A stretch of 5,238 nt of DNA from Candidatus Parcubacteria bacterium (lineage in GTDB: Bacteria > Patescibacteriota > Patescibacteriia > UBA1558 > GWA2-36-10): NCBI GenBank assembly GCA_023246135.1, contig JAHFJB010000041.1:1-5238 (forward strand), given 5' to 3'. A program made the translations under genes and the position numbers. The notes beneath the pieces are model-generated. The model made no database searches and was not told the DNA's origin. It saw only the letters and a program-made list of their open reading frames with translations. Shown in pieces: positions 1-5,238 of the stretch. Every line of letters starts with the position of its first letter. Position 1 is the first letter of the stretch.

Positions 1-134
1 TCGGTCATTAAGGATCTTCTCTGATCATCCAGTTTTATTATCTTATCTAAATCAAAATCAGTCTTAACCAAGCGCTTGAGCAGATTAGCTTCAACCTTGT
101 CTTTATTTTCCCTAATAAATTTTATATCCAACAT
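1..134 (-). CDS. serS: Seryl-tRNA synthetase, N-terminal part (gene cut by window edge)
   Basis: Only the first 44 codons are inside the window; the gene continues past position 1. The visible protein begins MLDIKFIREN and continues with charged helical sequence ending LDDQRRSLMT. This matches the conserved start of bacterial seryl-tRNA synthetase, where a short N-terminal segment leads into the long antiparallel coiled-coil arm that grips the long variable arm of tRNA-Ser. The full enzyme is a cytoplasmic class II synthetase that charges tRNA-Ser (and tRNA-Sec where present) with serine; its catalytic domain is not visible here. The ATG at 132-134 is chosen because the family start begins exactly there. 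The 15 bases before it (135-149) are AT-rich with no Shine-Dalgarno sequence and no clear promoter, so the gene is probably read from the same transcript as the small gene ending at 150. Identification rests on the N-terminus alone but is quite distinctive. Confidence 0.88.
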   Translation of the reverse strand, partial: MLDIKFIRENKDKVEANLLKRLVKTDFDLDKIIKLDDQRRSLMT

Positions 135-149
135 AAGTTTAACAAATAA

Positions 150-317
150 TTAGCTAGTAGCCATGAGATTTTGCAGCTCGGCTTCTAATTTTTCCATTTC
201 TATTTTTATAATTTCCCAGCGGTCAGTCTCCTGAGTGAAATGTGTTTGTTCCTCTTTCAAACGAGCCAACTCCCCTCTTATTTGAGTTACTCTTTGTGCT
301 TTGTCTATTTCTGCCAT
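150..317 (-). CDS. Small coiled-coil protein of unknown function (55 aa)
   Basis: A complete 55-codon frame from ATG (315-317) to TAA (150-152), fitting neatly between lysS and serS with gaps of 34 and 15 bases. I do not recognise the protein. It begins MAEIDKAQRVTQIRGELARL and ends NLMATS. It has no Pro and only one Gly (residue 15), is rich in Glu, Lys, Gln and Arg, and has no signal peptide or membrane segment, so a soluble cytoplasmic helix is expected. Hydrophobic or core positions follow 3-4 spacing: V10, I13, L17, L20, Q24, F27, T31, W34, then after one stutter I37, M41, L44, L48, L51. That is a near-continuous coiled coil, probably dimerising or binding a helical partner. There is no Shine-Dalgarno sequence before the ATG. 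Its reality is supported by the exact fit between two same-strand genes and by the heptad pattern. A role tied to translation would be a guess from position only. Confidence 0.72.
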   Translation of the reverse strand: MAEIDKAQRVTQIRGELARLKEEQTHFTQETDRWEIIKIEMEKLEAELQNLMATS

Positions 318-330
318 ATAATTATTTTAA

Positions 331-347
331 TTTATAAATTTTATAAA
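331..347. repeat. Two palindromic TTTATAAA octamers, one base apart
   Basis: The gap between the lysS stop and the start of the 55-aa gene (318-351) has a single non-A/T base (C at 348). It holds TTTATAAA at 331-338 and again at 340-347; the octamer is its own reverse complement. On the minus strand each copy offers a TATAAA that could act as a -10 element for the small gene, but I find no matching -35 hexamer 17 bases upstream (the places read AAGATA and AAAAAT). A weak internal promoter is possible; it may equally be plain AT-rich spacer. Confidence 0.4.
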
Positions 348-351
348 CTTT

Positions 352-1851
352 TTATTTTTCATTATCTTTTGGCCGCATAGTAGGAAATAAAATAACTTCT
401 TTTATATTATCAATATTACCCAGTAGCATTACCAATCTATCCAAGCCAATACCAATACCAGCTGTCGGTGGCATACCGTGCTTCAAGGCCTCTACAAAAT
501 CATCATCAGCCCCCTGGGCTTCCTCATCGCCTTGATTGCGTAATCTCTTTTGCTCTTTGAAACGTTCGGCTTGATCCAAGGGGTCATTGAGCTCAGAAAA
601 AGCATTGCATAATTCTGCCCCCATGGCCACTAATTGGAACCTTTCTACATAATCCGGTCTATCAACTATCTTTTTGGCTAAAGGCGACAAAGCTAAGGGA
701 TGATTGATTAAAAACACTGGTTGGATAATTTTTGGCCGAATAAATTTTTTGTACAGTTCATCTAGAATCTTGCCTCGGCCCCAAGTCTTATCAACTTGCA
801 ATCCCTTTTGCTTAGCCAATTGAAATAATTCAACATCGGCAGTCTTATCCAAATTAAACTTAAATTCTTTTTCTAAGAGTTCTTTAAAATCTAAACGCGG
901 ATAAGGTGCTTTGAAGTCAAGCATTGCCTCGGCACTTTTAATTTTGGTTTTATTACTATTGATTTTTTTAACCAGCCACTCAAAAAACTTTTCCGTGAAC
1001 TTCATCAAAAAATCATAATCCTTGTAAGCCCAATAGGCTTCCAGCTGAGTAAACTCCGGGTTGTGCTGATGATCAATACCTTCATTTCTAAAACAGCGGG
1101 CAATCTCATAGACACGATCATAGCCACCAATTATCAGTCGTTTGAGATAAAGCTCAGGAGCAACACGCAAATACAAATCAATATCCAAGGCATTGTGATG
1201 AGTCACAAAAGGCTGAGCCGTAGCACCACCAGCCACTGCTTGAAATACTGGCGTGTCCACTTCCATAAAATCATTATCATCAAAGTACTGGCGGGACAGT
1301 TTGATAATCTGGCTACGCAAATCAAAAATCTTTTTAATCTCAGGATTAACCAACAAATCTACATAACGCTTACGATAGCGCAAATCAGGATCCTTGAGGC
1401 CGTAATACTTGTCTGGCAAAGGTAAGAGTGCTTTAGACAAAAGCTTAAAATTAGTAGCTAAGAGTGTTGGTTCTTTGGTTTTGGTCAAAAAAGCCTGACC
1501 AGATACTTCTACAAAATCACCAACATCAATGTTGGCTTTGAAAAATTGGTAAGCCTCATCTCCTACTCTATCCTTTCTAAAAAAAACTTGGGCACCGCCA
1601 CTAGCATCATTGAAATTAAAAAAACATGAACCGCCTTGCAAACGCAAACTAGTAACACGGCCGGCTAAGCTCACCTTTTTTTTATTCTTTATAAATTTTT
1701 TAAAATCAGCCTGCCAACCGCCAATTGACATATCGCTTTTGGTATTGGCTGGATAAGCCTGGACGCCTGAAAATTTTATCTGCTCTAATTTGCGCAGACG
1801 CTGTTTATACTCATCATTGATGTCTACTATTTTGTTTGGCTCGTTTAACAT
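352..1851 (-). CDS. lysS: Lysyl-tRNA synthetase, class II
   Basis: Cytoplasmic enzyme that activates lysine with ATP and charges tRNA-Lys. At 499 residues it is full length for the bacterial family (about 490-510). Order of domains: N-terminal helix (about 10-30, with the typical QAYPAN after it), OB-fold anticodon-binding domain (about 60-140, starting VSLAGRVTSLR), then the class II catalytic core. Visible signatures are motif 1 around residues 180-201 (ending FMEVDTPVF), the family block HHNALDIDLYLRVAPELYLK (218-237), motif 2 RCFRNEGID..HNPEFTQLE (252-271, with the ATP-binding Arg255), the lysine-pocket region GAELCNAFSELNDP (411-424), and motif 3 GIGIGLDRLVMLL (465-477, with Arg472). Nothing essential seems missing. 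The ATG at 1849-1851 has a good promoter just upstream, giving a leader of only about 16 bases without a Shine-Dalgarno sequence. The 55-aa gene and serS follow on the same strand, suggesting a three-gene translation operon. I see no T-box or other leader control. Confidence 0.97.
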   Translation of the reverse strand: MLNEPNKIVDINDEYKQRLRKLEQIKFSGVQAYPANTKSDMSIGGWQADFKKFIKNKKKVSLAGRVTSLRLQGGSCFFNFNDASGGAQVFFRKDRVGDEAYQFFKANIDVGDFVEVSGQAFLTKTKEPTLLATNFKLLSKALLPLPDKYYGLKDPDLRYRKRYVDLLVNPEIKKIFDLRSQIIKLSRQYFDDNDFMEVDTPVFQAVAGGATAQPFVTHHNALDIDLYLRVAPELYLKRLIIGGYDRVYEIARCFRNEGIDHQHNPEFTQLEAYWAYKDYDFLMKFTEKFFEWLVKKINSNKTKIKSAEAMLDFKAPYPRLDFKELLEKEFKFNLDKTADVELFQLAKQKGLQVDKTWGRGKILDELYKKFIRPKIIQPVFLINHPLALSPLAKKIVDRPDYVERFQLVAMGAELCNAFSELNDPLDQAERFKEQKRLRNQGDEEAQGADDDFVEALKHGMPPTAGIGIGLDRLVMLLGNIDNIKEVILFPTMRPKDNEK

Positions 1852-1873
1852 AATTTTTATAACTTACAAAATA

Positions 1874-1902
1874 ATCATACCTAATTTTGCCCTAAAAATC
1901 AA
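1874..1902 (-). promoter_or_regulatory. Sigma-70-type promoter for lysS
   Basis: On the minus strand, TTGATT (1897-1902) and TATGAT (1874-1879) are separated by exactly 17 bases (1880-1896). They match the -35 and -10 consensus at 4 of 6 and 5 of 6 positions. The site is the only intergenic region of useful size (1852-1909), directly after the stop of the glycosyltransferase gene and before the lysS ATG. Transcription would begin near 1867, leaving a leader of about 16 bases. This would let the synthetase group be expressed independently of the polysaccharide operon upstream. Predicted by eye only. Confidence 0.6.
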
Positions 1903-1909
1903 GGTAAAC

Positions 1910-2719
1910 TTAGCTAATTTTTGGCAATTTTTGGCCACGAAACTTCCACAAATATTTAATGAAACTGACGATGTGATGCCGAGCTGAGCGAGAAAACAAG
2001 CTCTTGGACAAATTCTCGGAGGCTGATTGACGACGATGTAAGTGAATCACTTCCGCCTCACCAATATAAGCTACTTTATATCCCGCTTGCCAAAACCGCC
2101 GCGACCAATCCAAATCTTCCAAATACATAAAGTAACGCTCATCTAAATAACCAACTTTGGCTACCAACTCTCGCCTAAAAATCAAACAAGCACCAAACAA
2201 GGCCGGTACGTAAGTATTGTGGTAATGATCGAAATCTTTCATGAGATAAGCGTCCAGCCATTCCTCTCCTCTCTTAGTGTTAGCCAGCCAAGTCCGCCTA
2301 TAAAATGGCAAATGCCAATCAGGAAAACTAGTACAAGAATACTGCACACTCTTATCAGCATTAACTAGCCGCGGACCAGCTAGGCCAACTTCGGAATGTG
2401 CCTCTAGATAATCATACATTTTGACTATAGCGTCATCAGATAAGATAGCTAAATCAGGATTGCAAATTAATACATAACGACCGCTAGCTGCTTTGATGCC
2501 TAGATTATTACCATAAGCAAAACCACCATTTTTCTGGCTCTGGATAAATTTTATTTGCGTAAATTTTTCTTCCACTATTTCTTTCAACCCATCATAGGAA
2601 GCATTGTCAACAACAATAATCTCAGATTCGTAAGGCAATTTTAAATCAAACAAATTTTTTAACAACTCTTTGGTTAAATTTTTGTTATGATAATTTAAAA
2701 TAATAATTGATAAGTCCAT
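1910..2719 (-). CDS. GT2 family glycosyltransferase (rhamnosyltransferase, WbbL/RfbF type)
   Basis: A 269-residue cytoplasmic, probably membrane-associated enzyme that would move a sugar from a nucleotide donor (dTDP-rhamnose is common for this subgroup) to a lipid-linked glycan. It shows a whole GT-A fold. The N-terminal strand is MDLSIIILNYHNK. VDNASYD (37-43) and NGGFAYGNNLGI (64-75) line the nucleotide pocket. NPD (87-89) takes the place of the DxD metal site. FGACLIFRR (175-183) precedes the acceptor-site block FMYLEDLDWSRR (197-208), with the likely catalytic-base acid within ED, and HLHRRQS (226-232) follows. There is no membrane span; the C-terminal tail is basic and could touch the membrane. 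The ATG at 2717-2719 lies one base past the TAA of the upstream transferase, so translation is probably coupled; no Shine-Dalgarno sequence is seen. Family assignment is firm; the donor sugar and linkage cannot be read from sequence. Confidence 0.9.
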   Translation of the reverse strand: MDLSIIILNYHNKNLTKELLKNLFDLKLPYESEIIVVDNASYDGLKEIVEEKFTQIKFIQSQKNGGFAYGNNLGIKAASGRYVLICNPDLAILSDDAIVKMYDYLEAHSEVGLAGPRLVNADKSVQYSCTSFPDWHLPFYRRTWLANTKRGEEWLDAYLMKDFDHYHNTYVPALFGACLIFRRELVAKVGYLDERYFMYLEDLDWSRRFWQAGYKVAYIGEAEVIHLHRRQSASENLSKSLFSRSARHHIVSFIKYLWKFRGQKLPKIS

Positions 2720-2720
2720 A

Positions 2721-3713
2721 TTATTTGAACCAACGATTAATATCAGCGGCTTCAGCTTGGCGATATTTAAAAATAAATTTTCTTTTTTTTCTAAACTTGC
2801 GGTATAAGTACCAAAATTCTTTTGGCCCTAGCAGGCTAGATCGCTCAAACAAAAGCAAATAGAAAAACTTACCTAATTCATAAAGAAAAATTGGCCAAAA
2901 ATCTCTCAATATATCCTTAGGAAAAGAATTCTTATACAAGGTAAGCAAATGATTGCGGTAAGACAATTTATTGGCTAGACCCCTATTTTTTCTAGCTTCA
3001 TTCACATTGACAGTGCGATGATGCCAGGCATAGGCATCAGCCAAAAGCCAATTTTGCCAAGAGGCCAAGCGCAGGCGCCAAGCCAAATCCACATCCTCTT
3101 TGTAAGCAAAAAAATCTTCATCAAAATATTCCCAATGCCCATCGGACAATTGTTGGGCTACCATAGACAGAGCCTTGCGACGAAATAACACCAAGGCCCC
3201 AGATAAACCAAAAACCTCTTGGTTATCTAAAGCAAAATCAGTCTGACCACTGGCAAAATCATAGACTTTTCGCTGGCGATTTATCTTCAGCCCAAAAGAA
3301 TCAATAATGTCAGTTTTTTCAGCTTCATTAAAATTCCAATACATAAGCTTGCCAGCCACTCCGGCCACGTGGGCATGCTTGTCCAAAAAATGTGCCACTT
3401 TGGCTAGATAGTCTGGCGCCAAAATAATATCCTGATTCAAAACTAAAACATAATCAGAATCCGACCAATTAATCAGCAGATTGTGTGCTTTGGCAAAACC
3501 AATATTTTTCTTCTGTTTTATCAGACTAGCTTCGGGAAAACTATCTTCTATTATTTCTACGGACTTATCACTAGAAGCATTATCTAACACCAAGAGCTGC
3601 CAATCAGTGAAGGTCTGATTTTTGAGACTATTAATAAGCCACGGCAAATATTTTTCACCGTTCCAAGTGACTAAACTAATTGTTATTTTATATTTCTTTT
3701 TATTATTGATCAT
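2721..3713 (-). CDS. GT2 family glycosyltransferase (rhamnosyltransferase-like)
   Basis: A 330-residue GT-A enzyme, likely adding one sugar to a lipid-linked surface glycan on the cytoplasmic side of the membrane. Visible blocks are ISLVTWNGEKYL (12-23), the donor-site VLDNASSD (42-49), NIGFAKAHN (70-78), LNQD (92-95, whose last Asp stands at the metal site), GLSGALVLFRR (169-179), and FFAYKEDVDLAWRLR (201-215) with the acceptor/catalytic ED, followed by HHRT (231-234). The C-terminal 70 residues hold an aromatic, hydrophobic stretch (FWPIFLYELGKFFYLLLF, about 272-289) and then a very basic tail (RKFRKKRKFIFK, 305-316), which suggests attachment to the inner membrane face. It differs clearly from the downstream transferase, so the two probably make different linkages. 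The ATG (3711-3713) lies inside the end of the upstream ligase/polymerase gene (11-base overlap). The run of eight A's in the basic tail is noted separately. Confidence 0.9.
   Translation of the reverse strand: MINNKKKYKITISLVTWNGEKYLPWLINSLKNQTFTDWQLLVLDNASSDKSVEIIEDSFPEASLIKQKKNIGFAKAHNLLINWSDSDYVLVLNQDIILAPDYLAKVAHFLDKHAHVAGVAGKLMYWNFNEAEKTDIIDSFGLKINRQRKVYDFASGQTDFALDNQEVFGLSGALVLFRRKALSMVAQQLSDGHWEYFDEDFFAYKEDVDLAWRLRLASWQNWLLADAYAWHHRTVNVNEARKNRGLANKLSYRNHLLTLYKNSFPKDILRDFWPIFLYELGKFFYLLLFERSSLLGPKEFWYLYRKFRKKRKFIFKYRQAEAADINRWFK
2783..2790 (-). other. A8 homopolymer near the 3' end of the glycosyltransferase gene
   Basis: On the coding (minus) strand the codons AGA AAA AAA AGA give eight A's in a row within the Lys/Arg-rich tail of the 330-aa transferase. 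Losing one A puts the ribosome in a frame with no stop before the ATG of the next transferase at 2719, and in the same frame as that gene. Gaining one A instead leads to a stop (TAA) eight codons later (counting from the AGA). Runs of this length can cause polymerase slippage; whether it happens here is unknown. Confidence 0.45.
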
Positions 3714-5124
3714 ACTCTAAAATAACATCACTAAGCATTAAAACCCCTAAACCTAGAGGATGGTTGATATAGGGGCTAAAAATATGAATAATCACTAAAC
3801 TGCTAATTATAGACAAAAGTGGCAAAGACACTTGATTTGAAACCAATTTTGAGTATCCCTGCCTATAAATTAGCACCAAATACGCCAAAAAACCAGCTAG
3901 TAAAAATAATCCGCCTTTTAGCCACATATCTAACCAACCCCATTCAAAAGAATAAGTAGTATAGAAACCACTAGGATTATCAATATTTTTTATTCTCGGA
4001 TCGGCCGAATAATAACTAATTTCCTTAGCAAAGCCTTGGCCAAAAATAGGTGCCTTAAGTATCCCCTGCCACAAAGGCCTGAGTAGCTGCTCACGACTAC
4101 TCACAGCGGCTTCACCACTATCCATCGTTCTCTGCGTAAAAATATTAAGGCTATGAAATTTGGGGACATTAAACAAAAACTCCACCACTAAACAAGTGCT
4201 TATAACAACTAGAAATAAGATGAATATTTTTTTAGCGGCAATAAGCTCCCGTTTATAAATAAAAATATTAACTGCTAAAAATACAAAACCAACCATAAGA
4301 CCCAGCCAAAGGCTACGTGACAGACTGACATACAAAGCAGAGGAAAAAATTATTAGAGCTACAAAGGCATTTTTATTTTTATGATTTTTTATTATTTCCC
4401 AAACTGACAAAAACCAAGCAACTAATACATAAAATTGGGATTGCAAAAATACTCGGCTAAAGCCTTCTGGGAAACTAGTCACAAAACCAGTCCGAGTATC
4501 CCGAAGCCACTTATAAATAGCCACCATATCAAAGCCCGGATAACCTTGAACAAAAAAATTGAACACCAATAAAGTCTTAATAGCCACAACCAGTGCGGCC
4601 GCTTTGAGGATATTTAAGATACTTGGCAAATAATCACGACTGTAGGCTTGATGCCAGATTGGCAAATATAGTAAATACAAATAAGCATTGGCATCCAAAA
4701 ATATACTAGCCAAAGGACGCCTAGCAAAATAGGCTATCAAACTGGCTATAGTAACTGCTAGCAAAATCAAAGACCAGACAAAACTTATTTTTTTATTTTT
4801 AAAAAATTTTAAGCTCTTTATAGAAAAAATATTTTTTGTAAAAAATACAAAAACCACTATCAAAAAAATAGTCAGGCGTAAACCAAAATAAGAATAGCCA
4901 ATAGTATGGCCCAATGACCCCCAAGTGAGTTCTGCTAGTGGTATATACAGGCCAAACTCCGGCCTGAGCCAAACACAGCCAAAAGTCAAAAGGGCTACCA
5001 AAATCAAAATAACAAAATTCAAAGACTCAAAATTAAAAGCCAAGGCTAATAAAATCTCAGCCAAGATAAACACGCCCAGCCAAAACCATAGACTATTCGT
5101 CCTGATGTTTGAGCCAAATAACAT
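3703..5124 (-). CDS. O-antigen ligase/polymerase superfamily membrane protein (Wzy_C-like)
   Basis: A 473-residue multi-pass protein, about 11-13 predicted spans by eye: near 12-30, 36-53, 83-96, 115-133, 146-158, 168-191, 228-246, 253-268, 272-289, 299-318, 398-419, 433-451 and 454-468. The layout fits O-antigen ligases and Wzy-type polymerases: many spans, the signature SLSRSLWLGL (267-276), then a large outside loop (about 319-395) that holds SSREQLLRPLWQGILKAP (342-359) and FGQGF (361-365). Such proteins use undecaprenyl-linked glycans on the outer face of the membrane, either joining repeat units or transferring the finished glycan to lipid or protein. Which of these applies cannot be decided. 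The usual His-Asn before the GlixG span is not evident; the aligned place reads FEWGWL (393-398). NHPLG (454-458) near the C-terminus is another candidate site. The ATG at 5122-5124 is the only reasonable start before the first span and overlaps the upstream gene by 32 bases. Confidence 0.82.
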   Translation of the reverse strand: MLFGSNIRTNSLWFWLGVFILAEILLALAFNFESLNFVILILVALLTFGCVWLRPEFGLYIPLAELTWGSLGHTIGYSYFGLRLTIFLIVVFVFFTKNIFSIKSLKFFKNKKISFVWSLILLAVTIASLIAYFARRPLASIFLDANAYLYLLYLPIWHQAYSRDYLPSILNILKAAALVVAIKTLLVFNFFVQGYPGFDMVAIYKWLRDTRTGFVTSFPEGFSRVFLQSQFYVLVAWFLSVWEIIKNHKNKNAFVALIIFSSALYVSLSRSLWLGLMVGFVFLAVNIFIYKRELIAAKKIFILFLVVISTCLVVEFLFNVPKFHSLNIFTQRTMDSGEAAVSSREQLLRPLWQGILKAPIFGQGFAKEISYYSADPRIKNIDNPSGFYTTYSFEWGWLDMWLKGGLFLLAGFLAYLVLIYRQGYSKLVSNQVSLPLLSIISSLVIIHIFSPYINHPLGLGVLMLSDVILEYDQ

Positions 5125-5238
5125 AAAGTAAGGTCAAGACTAAATTGATAGGTATAACCAACAAAATCAACAGCCACTGCCAAATTGGCTGATGCTTAAA
5201 AAAATAATAAAATAAGCTCTTATCAAAAATCCATTGCC
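5093..5238 (-). CDS. C-terminal end of a membrane protein (gene cut by window edge)
   Basis: An open frame enters from the right edge (first full codon at 5236-5234) and ends at TAG (5093-5095), giving 47 visible residues. They include an aromatic stretch (SLFYYFFKHQPIWQW, about 7-21), a hydrophobic segment long enough to cross the membrane (WLLILLVIPINLVLTLLYVI, 21-40), and a short polar tail WLKHQDE. I cannot name the family from this. A membrane component of the same polysaccharide pathway (flippase, chain-length regulator or membrane-bound transferase) would fit the position but is a guess. Its last 32 bases overlap the start of the ligase/polymerase gene in another frame, suggesting coupled translation. 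Support is the open frame, the coherent membrane segment, Trp/Leu/Ile usage like the next gene, and the lack of any promoter before the ligase ATG. If this were not a gene, the ligase would have no visible promoter. Confidence 0.62.
   Translation of the reverse strand, partial: QWIFDKSLFYYFFKHQPIWQWLLILLVIPINLVLTLLYVIWLKHQDE

Noticed and set aside
252..271. LysRS motif 2 reads RCFRNEGID with DHQHNPEFT, unlike the E. coli form
   Set aside because: All catalytic residues of motif 2 are kept and GID-type variants are known across LysRS enzymes; not an anomaly (positions given are protein residues of lysS).
1063..1425. 120-codon open frame on the plus strand
   Set aside because: Lies wholly inside lysS on the opposite strand, has no family-like sequence, and the lysS protein is strongly conserved through this region; it is a shadow frame.
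1910..1917. TTAGCTAA palindrome at the stop of the glycosyltransferase gene, considered as a terminator
   Set aside because: The 8-base palindrome has no loop, is too weak, and is not followed by a T-run on the minus strand.
1920..1936. Repeated CCAAAAATT in the 3' end of the downstream glycosyltransferase gene
   Set aside because: Only two copies of nine bases inside coding sequence for QKLPKI; consistent with chance in AT-rich coding DNA.
1790..1987. 65-codon plus-strand frame across the lysS start
   Set aside because: Overlaps the start of lysS, its promoter and the end of the glycosyltransferase gene; the translation resembles no protein domain and is explained by AT-rich sequence.
4925..5131. 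68-codon plus-strand frame
   Set aside because: Antisense to the N-terminal membrane segments of the ligase/polymerase; Lys/Ser-rich product is the usual shadow of a hydrophobic gene in the other strand.
1..5238. Possible recoding of TGA (as in Gracilibacteria/SR1)
   Set aside because: No in-frame TGA occurs in any of the genes despite many Gly and Trp codons; the five visible stops are TAA or TAG, all at sensible gene ends. The standard bacterial code fits.

Overview
All genes in this window read on the minus strand, so gene order below follows transcription from the right end to the left. The DNA is AT-rich and tightly packed: the longest stretch between genes is 58 bases. None of the six visible start codons has a recognisable Shine-Dalgarno sequence, and all visible stops are TAA or TAG. 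The gene content (polysaccharide assembly genes with an O-antigen ligase/polymerase-type membrane protein, next to tRNA synthetase genes) and the compact, AT-rich layout suggest a bacterium with a small genome. A member of the Candidate Phyla Radiation (Patescibacteria) is my best guess. It rests on overall style, not on a marker gene, and should be treated as tentative.

Right part (5238 to 1910): the end of a cell-surface polysaccharide operon. It holds the last 47 codons of a membrane protein (partial), then a 473-residue multi-pass protein of the O-antigen ligase/polymerase superfamily, then two GT2 family glycosyltransferases of the rhamnosyltransferase (WbbL/RfbF) type. These four genes are chained by a 32-base overlap, an 11-base overlap and a 1-base gap, which implies one transcript and translational coupling. 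The likely joint job is that the two cytoplasmic transferases add sugars to a lipid-linked glycan and the membrane protein polymerises the exported glycan or transfers it to an acceptor.

Left part (1909 to 1): a translation gene group. A promoter with good sigma-70-type spacing lies in the 58-base gap and precedes lysS (complete class II lysyl-tRNA synthetase, 499 residues). After it come a 55-residue unrecognised coiled-coil protein and the first 44 codons of serS (seryl-tRNA synthetase), which runs off the left edge.

I see no mobile element, CRISPR array, RNA gene or convincing terminator. The points most worth a second look are: the small coiled-coil gene between the two synthetase genes; an A8 run near the end of the upstream glycosyltransferase gene, from which a one-base slip would read openly into the next transferase and give a 600-residue double enzyme; the lack of Shine-Dalgarno sequences at every start; and the apparent absence of the usual His-Asn motif in the ligase/polymerase.
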